Of a stretch of 64,000 nucleotides of DNA, positions 1-10,149 are shown piece by piece (position 1 is the stretch's first letter; every line of letters starts with the position of its first letter). The notes under the pieces were generated by a model. The model did not search any database. It saw only the letters and a program-made list of their open reading frames with translations, and was not told the origin of the DNA. A program made the translations under genes and the position numbers. The DNA comes from Ctena decussata (taxonomy: Eukaryota > Mollusca > Bivalvia > Lucinida > Lucinidae): contig OZ022501.1 of the NCBI GenBank assembly GCA_963989385.1, positions 19,430,102 through 19,494,101 on the forward strand, given 5' to 3'.

Positions 1-33
1 GATAAATTTTGTTGTAATTGAACAGAAACCAGC

Positions 34-133
34 AACTGTAAATAGCCATTTTAACGTTTTTTGGCTATTGACAGTTGACTGTAAATAGCCATTTTAACGT
101 CTTTTGGCTATTTACAGTTAACTGTAAATAGCC
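34..133. repeat. Palindromic 43-bp-period repeat
   Basis: A palindromic unit starting GGCTATT and ending AAATAGCC occurs at 63-90 and 106-133, with a half unit at 34-47. The units are separated by about 15 nt rich in T and containing TTAACG. The copy at 106-133 is a perfect 28-bp palindrome centred on GTTAAC. No function is recognised. Confidence 0.75.
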
Positions 134-417
134 TCTGCCTAAATTTAATGAAAGCTTCAAATAGCATAATCTATGTGGACATAATCAGTCATAAGGGAGA
201 CCATCACTGGGTCATTTGTGAGTGCAGACAAATCCTTTACATAACTTTATGATTGTTTTTCATAATGATCTTCCATATTTAGCTTGATACTGCTAACATA
301 CATACTTTAAACAAAGGGACACAGAATCTCCATTTAGCTTCAGTAATTATTCTCCATTTATCATGCTTGGAGTTCAAATAATTAAAATTGCATCATCATG
401 TCTGGTTCTTCTGTAAC

Positions 418-622
418 CCTTTAAACACCGGTGACGAAAATAGCAGAGTTTGCAAACATGGTAGATCCTGATGAGGCGGCTCATTATGAGCCGCCTCATC
501 TAGATCTACACTGTTTGCCCCCTAGTCTTTGAATTCTCAATATGATACAGCTTGGACAAAACATTTTTGACATTTTTGCAGACATAAATTTTGTCGTCTG
601 CTTTTTGATGCTTAAAGGGATA
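418..622. mobile_element. Family B foldback MITE (TTAA-type), copy 1
   Basis: The ends read CTTTAAACACCGGTGACG and GATGCTTAAAGGG, which are degenerate complements. The centre at about 457-515 is a strong foldback: a GATGAGGCGGCTCATT arm meets its complement, flanked by CAAAC..GTAGATC and its inverse. Better preserved copies at 41661, 43554 and 58753 show TTAA at both ends, which is why I suspect a piggyBac-mobilised MITE. Confidence 0.75.
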
Positions 623-755
623 AAGCATGCACCAGGTCAGGTCTTATTTTACCATATTTGTTCAGTTATAAGACGGGAATTTACTCTTCCAAAATCACCC
701 CAAATATGTAAATCAGTTGTGTGACATTCAGCATTAAAATGGGTTTTTTTCTTTC

Positions 756-820
756 AAAACAATCCCAAAGATCTAGATTCATCTTCCAAGAAGATAGATC
801 AAGATCTTTGGGATTGTTTT
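756..820. repeat. Inverted repeat with 19-bp arms
   Basis: AAAACAATCCCAAAGATCT at 756-774 is perfectly complemented at 802-820, with a loop of about 27 nt. It is too short to assign to a family. Confidence 0.7.
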
Positions 821-1269
821 GGAATGGAAAAATCTGTCTTATAGCTGAATAATACATGGTAGCTCCCTTGAAGAAAGCATTCACCATCTAGGGAAGCAAA
901 TGCTGTTCTGCCAGCCTCCCTAGCAAACAATGAGGAATCTCTTTCCATCCATCACAGCCCTGCTAAAATTCCTGCACTGTCTGGGGAAAAGCTTAAAGTC
1001 TTTTTATTCTCCTGCTTCTTATTGCAACTGCAGTCATCATGCTCTCTAAGGATTTCACAGCCTCAGCACTTCTCCACCACTGCAAGGTAGTGATCAAAAT
1101 GTCATTGGTAGGCACCCTTACACTGAACCTGGGACTGTGTAGGTATGAATGTGACTGGTGCATTAGAAATGACTGGTGCATTACTCGGTGATAACTAAAG
1201 ATCCATTTATACCGTTTATGAAAATGATAATGTAGAAAAATAATATTTCTTTAAATTTCAATATTTCAG

Positions 1270-1363
1270 TTCAAGCGTATGCTTAACCGAGAACTTAGTC
1301 ACTTTGCGGAATCAAGTAAATCCGGAAATCAGATAGCTGAATACATTTGCAATACATACTTAG
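1270..1363 (+). CDS. PDE4: PDE4 (dunce-type cAMP phosphodiesterase), UCR2 exon, partial gene
   Basis: This single internal exon has 31 codons plus 1 nt (phase 0 in, phase 1 out). It begins after TTTCAG and ends before GTAAGTC. The translation starts FKRMLNRELSHF and continues through SGNQIAEYICNTYL. This is the start of the second half of Upstream Conserved Region 2 of PDE4 enzymes, where fly dunce and vertebrate PDE4A-D carry FKRMLN-ELSH/THLSE-SGNQ-SEYI-NTFLD. PDE4 hydrolyses cAMP. UCR2 folds over the catalytic pocket and, with UCR1, mediates dimerisation and PKA-responsive regulation. From memory, the homologous vertebrate exon has the same ends and length. The catalytic exons (HDVDHPG and so on) are not visible in this window, and neither is the preceding UCR2 exon, so only this fragment can be annotated. 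A processed copy is unlikely because both splice sites are intact. Confidence 0.9.
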
Positions 1364-1559
1364 GTAAGTCTTTTGATATGACATTTTAAAGTCACATGAC
1401 ATGGCATCACAGTACCAAATGATGATGTCATATTGTATTTGACCTATGAACTCCTGTTTGACTGTAAACCAGGAAGCATTTGTGGAAGTTAAGCTTTGGT
1501 TTCACAAAATTGATTCATAGGACTAATATGAGAATCACAAAGCCCAAACTTTGTGATTT

Positions 1560-1745
1560 TTTTTCCCAAAAGTGAATGGGTACATTTTAAAAGGAAGCAA
1601 CTCACATGTTCATTGTTGCCTCCCTCCTTAGTGGGGGGTCACTTCCTGAATGAAAGAAGTTTGCTCCTGTGGGAGCAGATTCTTTCCTATAAGTGTAGCA
1701 AGCAGGAAATCACAAAAGTTATCTCCCTTGTCAAAAAATAAGATG
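1560..1745. repeat. Family Q dispersed repeat
   Basis: It has the hallmark words of a diverged repeat: AGGAAGCAACTC, TTGCCTCCCT, GGGGTCACTTCCTGAA, then GCAAGCAGGAAATCAC and TTATCTCCCTTG. Similar word orders recur near 5990-6385, 25475-25690, 38520-38640, 44400-44490, 45855-46040 and 50100-50260. Its class is not determined. Confidence 0.5.
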
Positions 1746-2208
1746 GAAAAACAAACATAGTGATGTGGCTAGTTTAATTTGTGCTACTTCGTTGTTTAAA
1801 ATATTGAAGTTTGCAAATACTTACTACAATAAATTTGTGATCTGTTTCCAAAAAAAAAAAAAAAGAGGATCATTTGGATATGACAAAATTTTTCAAAGAG
1901 GTATTGGTAATATTTCGTTAGAAGGAATATATATTCACAATAAAACAAAAATTAAAGGCTTTTTGTGCAAGAACCAGCTTGTGTGCAGTTCCTAGGTCAA
2001 ATACAAAACTTGAACTATATCATGAGAAACCCCATTTTATGGCATCTTAACCCATTGTTGTTTACCCATGTCTGTGCATAATCTTCTCAGACAGTAATCT
2101 GACCAAAAGACAGTGCATTGCTGTGAGCAGACACTGCGTATCTGGAGGCTGGTTTGCCAATGCCAAAAAATGTTTTTTTCATGAGATGGTTCATTTAGTA
2201 CATGTCAG
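1746..2208. other. Unassigned AT-rich intron
   Basis: It holds a 14-nt poly-A run near 1851-1864 and no recognisable gene, RNA or repeat family. Confidence 0.6.
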
Positions 2209-2665
2209 GTGTGATATTCTCTACTGGAGTGTGATATACAAAGCAAGAGTTATATTATGCTTGGTATATCACACTCACAGTTTGTATAAATCAAGCAGGA
2301 GCATGATAAGCCAAGCAAGAGCTTGAGAAACCAAGCAGGCATGTGATATACCAAGCAGGAGTGTGGTATATCAAGCAGGAATGAGATATCACACTCCTCC
2401 AAAGAAAATCACACTCCTGCTTTGTGGAAACAGAAGACTACTATACCTACTTAATATCATGCAGGAACATGATATACCAAGTAAAAGTGTGAAATATTGC
2501 TCCTGCTTGGCATATAATACTCATGCTTTATATAAACCAAGTAGTAGAGTGAGAAATAACCAAACAGGAGGGTGATATATGAGGTAACAGTGTGATATAC
2601 CAAATAGGATTGTGATATTATAGACAAGGATGTGATACCAAACACTGGAGTATGATATACTTGGC
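2209..2665. repeat. Degenerate minisatellite, ~20-22 bp unit
   Basis: Variants of GTGTGATATACCAAGCAGGA recur about 15-20 times, some in inverse orientation (TGGTATATCACACTC). The units are heavily diverged, so this is an old array. Open frames inside it, rich in YH and SR words, are translations of the repeat and not genes. Confidence 0.75.
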
Positions 2666-3268
2666 AAGGACTCATTGCTTAGCAAGTGCTCAAATCTTGT
2701 GGGCAACTTCCATGAAGTTCATTGTCATTGTGGTCTTGGACTTTTAACAAATATTACGCTATCTTCCGGCCCATCCCCTCAGTTGGCTGAATGACGTCAG
2801 TACTATGTCTAGATTGGTAGTAGTAATAAGCCACAACTTGAGCAAAGGCAAAAAACATTGCATGTTGGAACAGCAAAGGCTCTGATCAGACTGCAGTCTG
2901 ATAAGAGTATTTTCCTGTTCACACAAACAGTCTGTGGATCATGAGAGGTTTTTTCTACAAAAATTGAGGAGTCTGATCAGTCTGCATGGAAGTCAAGGTA
3001 ACCCCAAGTTTGGCTGTTTGCAGTGAGATCTCTTTCTCATGGCAAGCTACAAAAAAAGACTTTCATCCATTCAAATGTTGATTTGTTTGGCAATTTACAC
3101 CTTCATGCTTGCTTCATTAGTGTTGGTAAAAATTCATTTTCAAAGTTTCTAGGAGAATGATTTTGTATTTTGATCAGGAGCAAAGGAAAAGGCTTTTAAC
3201 TATTATAAAAAAAACCTTAGGTCTAATAAGATTTCAGTCTTGTTGGTTAAGCTAGTATTGGTCAGATA
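2666..3268. other. Unassigned intron with one CRE palindrome
   Basis: No gene or repeat family is recognised. It contains one perfect TGACGTCA at 2792-2799 and an imperfect TCTGATCAGACTGCAGTCTG palindrome near 2880. Confidence 0.5.
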
Positions 3269-3380
3269 ACAAAGCAAAAAAATATTCAGTACAATGCTAG
3301 TCATATGTTGGAAAAAGATAGACACAAAGCAAAAAAAATATTCTGTACAATGCTAGTCATATGTTGGAAAAAGATAGACA
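3269..3380. repeat. Direct tandem duplication of ~56 bp
   Basis: The segment ACAAAGCAAAAAAATATTC...GATAGAC (about 3269-3323) is repeated at about 3324-3379 with few differences. The near identity suggests a recent local duplication. Confidence 0.85.
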
Positions 3381-4101
3381 CATTAATAGTCTTGAAATTA
3401 ACAAGTCTAAAGTTAAGGTAACAACAGATGAGCCATGACATGCAGAAAGGATGCTGAACCCATGTGCAATAACCAAAAGCTCAGGTTGAAATGTAAATAA
3501 AAATAGGAAATACATTCTTTGATATAAGAAGATACTTTGAGATATCAGTGTTCGAGACATCGGGTTTGATTGTATATTGGTCTAAAGAGCTACAGAATAG
3601 TTTTTTTTTTAATACATTCTAAAGAAACCCTCTTCTAATAGCATTTTATCCTCATCTAGAAGCATTTTATGAAAGAAAAAGAAAAAGTGTTTGTTGATGA
3701 TTTTCAGTTCTCTTCAGGTGAGCAAAGGTACTCATTTAGACTCTTGTGAAAGATCACTGATTACGAAAGCAACACACTTAATTATAACAAATAATTACAA
3801 AAATGAGTCAGCTTGCAGAGAAAAAGAAGGACAACATCTTCATTTTACCAGATACATCAGGTTATATCCTGTTATTGTCATGATGCTGGTATTTTGAGTT
3901 TCATCTGATATTATAAAAGAACGAAATGGGAAATTTTTCAACTCACAGAAAAATTGTTGACTTGGCGCCAGTGTGCTGAAGTCCCGGCGACTCTAATCTT
4001 AAAAGTGGAAAATGCATTGTAACCATACAAGTCACGCTAAGGCGGGAAATGGGTGTCTGCTATTATGCTTGCTGTGCCGTGGGGGTATGTATTGTTTTCA
4101 C
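3381..4101. other. Unassigned intron
   Basis: No gene, RNA gene or repeat family is recognised here. A 68-codon open frame near 3691 has no recognisable motifs. Confidence 0.5.
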
Positions 4102-5362
4102 ATTAACCCATTGCATTCTGGGTATTTTTTGTCGTCTGCTGAAATTGTCATCTGCATCAAAAATCAAGAATATTTTTATTATCCCCCGACCGAAAGGTTC
4201 GGGGGATATAGCGATGAGCCTGGCGTCCGTCCGTCCGTCCGTCTGTCCGTCCGTCCGTCCGTCCGTAAACACTTTCTTGTCCGCTCTATATCTTGAATAC
4301 CCTTTGGAATATTTTCATGATACTTCACAGTTATGTAGAACAGGTCATGACGATGTGTCGCGTACAAGAATGGTAACTCTTGCTATTGTACTTTTTGAAT
4401 TATCTCCCCTTTGGTGATTTTTTGGCAGATTCGTGTCCGCTCTGTAACTTGAATACCCTTTGGAATATTTTCATGATACTTCACAGAAATGTAGAACAGG
4501 TCATGACGATGTGTCGCGAACAAGAATGACAACTCTTGCTTTCTTACTTTTTGAGTTATTTCCCCTTGATAGTTGGAGGTGTGATTTTTTGGCAGATTCG
4601 TGTCCGCTCTATAACTAGAATACCCTTTGGAATATTTTCATGATACTTCACAGATATGTAGAACAGGTCATGACGGTGTGTCGCGAACAAGAATGACAAC
4701 TCTTGCTTTCTTACTTTTTGAGTTATTTCCCCTTGATCATTTTAGGTATGATTTCGTGTCCGCTCTATAACTTGAATACCTTTTGGAATATTTTCATGAT
4801 ACTTCACAGATATGTAGAACAGGTCATTACGATGTGTCGCAAACAAGAATGACAACTCCTGCTTTCTTACTTTTTGAGTTATTTCCCCTTGATGGTTTTA
4901 GGACTGATTTCGTGTCCGCTCTATACCTTGAATACCTTTTGGAATATTTTCATGATACTTCACAGATATGTAAAACAGGTCATGATGATGTGTCGCGAAT
5001 AAGAATGACAACTCTTGCTTTCTTACTTTTGGAGTTATTTCCCTTTGATGATTTTAGGTGTCCGCTCCATAGCTTGAATACCTTTTGGAATATTTTCATG
5101 ATACTTCACAGATATGCAGAACAGGTCATGACAATTTGTCTCATACATGAATGATAACTCTTGCTTTTAGACTCAGTGAATTATTTCCCTTTGGTAGTTT
5201 GAGCTGCTGTTTGAGTCTCTGCTCCATAACTGTATAACCCTGGCCAGCTCCAGAATTTGAATAACCGTGTACCTTTTAGAATATTGATGAGCATGCTGCG
5301 ATATCTTATCAGTGTTCCTAACTCTCTCTTACCCCTCCACATTCCCGTGACCCCTCCCGCAC

Positions 5363-5393
<31 letters not shown>

Positions 5394-5877
5394 AAAAATT
5401 CCAGATTTGGATTCTTTGTCCAAATTCACTTACTAGGGAGCTCAAAATTAGATTTGTAGGGCTTGTACTTTAGAAGTTATTCACACATTTTGAAAGTTGA
5501 ATGTATTGTATGCTATACATTTGTGTATATGGTGGCTGTTTGAGATATTACCTCTTTTTAGCAGTCAAGCATACTGTTTTAGTCTGAGTGTTAGATAATC
5601 ATGCATCTGTTTACAGTTAATGTCAATCAGAAGCATAAAAGAACGACAATATATTACTAATATGTGCTTTGAAGTGCACCCTTTTTACCAAGGCCCATGG
5701 GGGTCTTCGGTCGGGGGATTTGCCATCTCCTCTGATGGCTATTTTTACAACTTGTAGAAATGATGTCTAGGAAGCAGTTTGGCTCTCAGATCAGGCTCCA
5801 TGTTTGTGGGGCTTGATCTGGATTCAAACTGTTTGCCAAGATACCCCTATAGGGGTATCCCGAATGGAATGGGTTAA
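4102..5877. mobile_element. Family C MITE split by a later insertion
   Basis: The left part (4102-4178) reads TTAACCCATTGCATTCTGGG through ATCAAGAATAT. The right part (5741-5877) resumes with TTGTAGAAATGATGTCTAGG and ends GGAATGGGTTAA. Together they match intact copies at 7191 and 56936. The interruption is the tandem-array element 4179-5740. Confidence 0.8.
4179..5740 (+). mobile_element. HINE/pearl-like element D1: hairpin, (CCGT)n, 156-bp tandem array
   Basis: It opens with a hairpin (ATCCCCCGA, loop, TCGGGGGAT; 4181-4207) and a (CCGT)n tract at about 4224-4266. About six or seven units follow, beginning CCGCTCTAT at 4281, 4437, 4604, 4760, 4916, 5062 and about 5217. It closes with a repeat of the hairpin stem (TCGGGGGAT) and a short hairpin GCCATC..GATGGC (5722-5739). 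C15+ and A15 tracts lie at about 5365-5398. Bivalve pearl elements, interpreted as Helentron-associated non-autonomous elements (HINEs), have this layout. The class is inferred from architecture only, and there is no coding capacity. Confidence 0.65.
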
Positions 5878-5989
5878 GGTGTTTGAATATTTCTTCAAGG
5901 GAGGTCACTCTGAAATGTAAAATTTTGCATCCCGCTACTCATAGGTGGCTACTCTTAAACATACATACTTGTTCTTTACACTAAGGTGG

Positions 5990-6385
5990 ATACTATTAAA
6001 GGAAAGGACTGGCTCTCTAAAGAAAGCAAGTCCTTTACTTTTAGAAGGGATTCATTTACTGGAGAAGCAGATCATGTTTTGTTACAAGTTCTCTCCCTTG
6101 TGAAACTGGCACATAAACCAGGATGGTGTGTCCGTACATGGAAACAAGCTCTTTTGGTGTTAACACAAGGAGTTGCAATAAGCATCAGTTCATATTTAAG
6201 GTATTCAACATAAGCAATGTTGTCATTTTCATTTCTGTTGCCGTTTGTAATGAGGGTCAATTTATAAAGGTAAAAAGTTAATCCTCTATGAGTAGACCCT
6301 TTATGGAGAGGTTTGCTTATTCAGGGAAGCAAACAGGAGGTCACAAAAGGTTGTTTCCTTTCATAAAGATAATGAAAAACACAGA
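5990..6385. repeat. Two family Q-like fragments
   Basis: About 5990-6130 has complementary words AAGGACTGGCTC and AGCAAGTCCTTT and ends TCTCTCCCTTGTGAAACTGG. About 6295-6385 has GGGAAGCAAACAGGAGGTCAC and GTTGTTTCC, shared with 25590. Boundaries are approximate. Confidence 0.4.
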
Positions 6386-6930
6386 AATGCACGTATACAC
6401 CTTTAAACAAGACTTCAGTTCCTGTTAGTCTGTCAAGAGTCCCTGGGGCCTAGCCAGAAAATTACGCTCACCAAAGGTTGGAGAACTTTAGAATGGCTTA
6501 TCCCACTAGTAAAGGGGATTCTGTGGTCATGCTTCCCTTCTCGCCTTCAAGACCCTTTTCTGAGACATAGTTTCTAGTTCCTGACTTTTTATGTTAGGCA
6601 CGTGCATATTTGGCATAATGGGGCTACGCCTTTGAGTCCATGTGTTTGCAAGCATAAATCAACCTCGTGATTTCGTTGCTTTTAATAGTATAAGGCTGCA
6701 GACCGATCTGGAAGGAAAGTCTTATTTAGTCAGAACATCTCTCTATAATCTAGATCATGTTTCCAAATATGGTTCTCTCATGCTATATTTGCCATTGATC
6801 AGAAATAAATTTAGTATATATTCTGGAGCTTTTTATTAGTATTTCAGGTAAAAAAATTGACATGAAACTTCAGATATTTAATAACCCTTATTTATTTATC
6901 GTAAAATGTTTCCAGGTTCTGTCTAAAGTG
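6386..6930. other. Unassigned intron
   Basis: Nothing recognisable: AT-rich sequence with no supported open frame or structured repeat. Confidence 0.5.
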
Positions 6931-6990
6931 ATAACTATAAAATCTAAGTCAAGAATTAAAATAACTATAACATCTAAGTCAAGAATTAAA
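6931..6990. repeat. Two-copy 30-bp tandem repeat
   Basis: ATAACTATAAAATCTAAGTC plus ten more bases is repeated at 6961-6990 with one substitution. Confidence 0.9.
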
Positions 6991-7190
6991 AGTATCTAAA
7001 ATCCAGATTTAGTTTAAATTGATAACAATAGAATGTAAGTAAGTCAGTTATAAAAATGTAAGTCATCTAAAACTAAGAGATTGTATTTACATTGTTATTA
7101 GACTATAATAAAGATCATTAAGTTCGTATACTTCCAGTTTGCCCAAGTAATTTCAAATTATCAGTCTGAAAGCATTGCAGTGGGCAATTT

Positions 7191-7392
7191 TAACCCATTC
7201 CATGCGGGATACCCATCTGGGCAAACAGTTTGGATCCAGATCAGGCCCCACAAACGTGGGGCCTGATCTGAGATCCAAACACTATGCTGCCTAGAAGAGT
7301 TAGTTAGACCAATATTGTCAAAATATTCTTGATTTTTGATGCAGACGACAATTTCAGCAGACGACAAAAATACCCAGAATGCAATGGGCTAA
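7191..7392. mobile_element. Family C MITE, copy 2
   Basis: The ends are TTAACCCATTCCATGCGGGA and CAGAATGCAATGGGCTAA, partly complementary with TTAA-like flanks. The interior contains a foldback GATCAGGCCCCAC..GTGGGGCCTGATC and the tail ATTCTTGATTTTTGATGCAG. The CCCATT termini next to TTAA suggest piggyBac mobilisation, which is inferred. Confidence 0.8.
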
Positions 7393-8228
7393 TTATTTTC
7401 TTGCAGCTTACAACAGGCTTGGCATAAAAATTAGGCTTGTTTCTAGTTTCAGCCTCATTTTGGAGGCTTTGTTGGTCTAAAATGACATTTTTTATATGTA
7501 TATACATTTTATATATATATTATTATTATTATTATCATTATTGTATTTTTCATTTTTTTTCCTTGGAAAACTTCTATAACTTTTGTACTTTTGCGAAATT
7601 TGGATCAAAACATTCAGTACATTTAGTTCTTCTACTTATTTTGTTAATGCTCAGCCAGTCAATGATCTCGTTTATCATGGTGAGTGCCCCTGTTACACTT
7701 AGTGGTAACATATTTTATTTCAGTTTTATACAAGTTATGTTACAAACAGTATACAATAGCAAAAGGATCTGTACAGAAGCCAAGGGCTTATTTAGTTCAT
7801 CTCCTGTTACATTTGCATTATCTTTGGTATTCATTGTAGCTATGACAAGCTTTGTGAAAATTTTCTTTGAACTATCCTAAATTTGGCTGTTAAATATTTT
7901 CAGAGTTTCAGCTTACAGTTGACTATGATGTGTGCAGTTCTTTAGTTTCCTTATAAGACTTGTTTAATTAAGCTATATTGTCAAGTATTCATGAAATCCT
8001 CTTTATTTTATCTCAGATCTTGTCTGTAAAAAAACAGAAAATTACCATGCAATGGCCGTTTGTGCACTGAAAGATAATGCCATTCATAAGCTCATGACTG
8101 CATTAGTGAGATCCAGTGATAATGTACCAGTCCCACTCTCAGGCCAAGGTCTGGCAGGGGATAGAATGCTTACTGTTACATAATCTGCTTTTACCTAAGC
8201 ATTGTCTCTGTAGTGCCAGGCATGTTAG
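7393..8228. other. Unassigned AT-rich intron
   Basis: It contains a (TTA)n/(TAT)n-rich tract near 7510-7545 and a 147-codon open frame (7437-7880) with a hydrophobic, low-complexity translation and no recognisable domain. I regard the frame as chance. Confidence 0.5.
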
Positions 8229-8562
8229 CACAGGGTATAAAGCAGTCCGCCAATTTTCGCTTCCTGCAGAGACTGTCCATCATATTTGGCTTTTGCCGAG
8301 ACTGTCCGGGATCTCTTGCTTCCTGCAGGGACTACCGTCCTCAAAAAAATGGCTTCCTGCCAAGACTGTCAGCGTGACTGCTTCCTGCCGAGAGCCTCTG
8401 CAGGAAGCAGAATCAAGTGGACAGTCTCTGCAAGAAGCCATTTATCATGTACAGAAGTCTCAGCAGGAAGCAAGAGATCGCGGACAGTTTCAGTAGAAGC
8501 CAAATATGATGGACAGTCTCTGCAGGAAGCGAAAATTGGTGGACTGGTTTATACCCTGTGGT
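8229..8562. mobile_element. Foldback element P, ~330 bp
   Basis: The outer arms CACAGGGTATAAA and TTTATACCCTGTG are followed inward by complementary blocks GCAGAGACTGTCCATCATAT and its inverse. This makes nearly the whole 330 bp a long imperfect hairpin with sub-repeats of CTTCCTGC..GACTGTC. Open frames on both strands here are translations of the hairpin. Family unknown. Confidence 0.75.
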
Positions 8563-8825
8563 GAGGGGGTTTTCATTTCCTGTCACAATAGCCAAGACAA
8601 TGACAGCGACCCCAATTTTGAACGTAACAATATAATCCCTGAGGCAGGGGCTTTTAACAGAGATTTGGTCAGAAAAGCAACTTACCCCAGCAATGCAAGG
8701 AATCCAACTTTTGGGGCTCTGCAGAGAGAAAAATGTCAAAGTCCTGCTAGTGGTGGCCAGCTCAAACTCCACTTTTTAGTATGCACTTCTTAGAATAGAA
8801 CTGGATGGGATGCTCTTGTTTGGTT

Positions 8826-8859
8826 CTTCTTAAAATGTAAAATTACATGTTTTAAGAAG
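8826..8859. repeat. Short hairpin
   Basis: CTTCTTAAAA..TGTAA pairs with TTACATGTTTTAAGAAG with a one-base bulge. Confidence 0.6.
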
Positions 8860-9905
8860 AATTATAAACTATAAGAATATTATTCTCAGTTGAACGTATT
8901 TATTTAACTCATTCAATATGTAATCTATTTGCATGCATTATTTATCCTTTCATAGACATAAAAGCGCTGGATGCTACTATCTGTTTTAATCCTTGGATTA
9001 ATTGAAAGAAGTGTCACTTAGTTTTAGCAACTCTCATTTGAAACTAGGGATAAATTTAAAAGGGACATACGTAAAATTGATCTCCCTTTTATAAGAAGGT
9101 CTGGAACATGATTGCAGTTCTCAATTTACTGTTTTCATTAAAATGGCCCCTAAAGTCTTAAAAAAATTACCACACATTTGGAACCCTAGCTTTCCCAGGG
9201 CTGAGGATTTTCTAAAGGTCAAATTTAGTACAGTTTTTCTCATGTCCAGCCACTTGGCATGTATGGCAGTGTGTGACCATCACAGGTCTAGATATATTAT
9301 CAAGATGTCACCATAAAGTTACGGCCACTGATTCACATATGCTTGCTGTTGCCAAAGACGTCATGAATCCTTGCTATTTGGGGAAAGATTGTCAGAGTCA
9401 AATCAGATTTTTGTATGAAAGACTGAGTTTTTCAAAAGACAAAGTAATGTGATACCCACATCATGAACATTGTTTCTAAACTAGTGGAAGATGTTTCTAT
9501 ATATGTCTTGCCAAGATTGTTTGTATTATTACCCATATTTTCATTATTGCCAATATGCTATGTTGGTAATGCCAAATTTTCCTCAAATAACCACCCTGTC
9601 CCAGAGGGCTCATAATGGCCGAGTTGATGCACTGACTTTTCGCCAACACTGTTTGTTAAAATTTTGCCTTGAGACAGGTTTCCCCCTGGACATGGCTCAA
9701 ATTGACTTTTCATGTTTCTGTAACTTGAAAGCTCTTTGCTCTTTCAGTTTAGATTGTCTTGCTTTAATGATCCTGAAAGAAGTAGGTTATTATAAATCAG
9801 AAAGAAGTATGTCATAATTAAAGACAATGACATGGGCAGGGTAATAGAATGTACTTTGGAAACGTTTTCTAGTTTCAAAGCTTGTCTGCATTTTAGGCCC
9901 GATAT
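8860..9905. other. Unassigned intron
   Basis: No gene or repeat family is recognised. A 108-codon open frame (9491-9817) has no recognisable motif and no splice context that would mark it as an exon. Confidence 0.5.
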
Positions 9906-9917
9906 ACTTAGATTGGT

Positions 9918-10082
9918 CAGGAGCGGCTGTAGTGTAGTGGATAACACTCCAGTCTACCCCAATCCAGGGGTTGCAAGATCAATCCCCCGCTTCTTCGGTC
10001 TTTCGGATGAGACTTTAAACCGAGATCCCGACTCCATATGACCTCATTGTTGGTGGGACGTTAAACCCGAGTTCACTCACTC
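9918..10082 (+). mobile_element. tRNA-derived SINE, family S1
   Basis: The tRNA-like head GGAGCGGCTGTAGTGTAGTGG (written 5' to 3' from about 9919) resembles an A box. A degenerate B box GGTTGCAAGATCAATCC follows, then a body with TCTTTCGGATGAGAC and a tail GTTAAACCCGAG(TTCACTCAC). A perfect 12-bp target-site duplication, ACTTAGATTGGT, flanks it at 9906-9917 and 10083-10094, as expected for LINE-mediated retroposition. The TSD is intact, so insertion is comparatively recent. Confidence 0.9.
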
Positions 10083-10149
10083 ACTTAGATTGGTTACGCA
10101 GCTCCATGCATGCACATCTCAACAAACAATTAAAGAACAGTTTGTCCCC

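Larger units (their letters stand above)
1..1269 (+). other. Intron upstream of the PDE4 exon
   Basis: This sequence ends in a pyrimidine-rich tract and TTTCAG directly before the exon at 1270. It contains a palindromic repeat (34-133), a family B MITE (418-622) and a 19-bp-arm hairpin (756-820). I see nothing coding in 824-1269. The intron assignment follows from the acceptor and the exon orientation. Confidence 0.7.

Noticed and set aside
4012..5154. Several 60-123 aa frames on both strands
   Set aside because: They are readings of the (CCGT)n tract and the 156-bp array of element D1.
7437..7880. 147-aa hydrophobic frame
   Set aside because: AT-rich composition with TTA/TAT runs gives Ile/Tyr/Phe-rich chance frames. 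No domain or splice signals.
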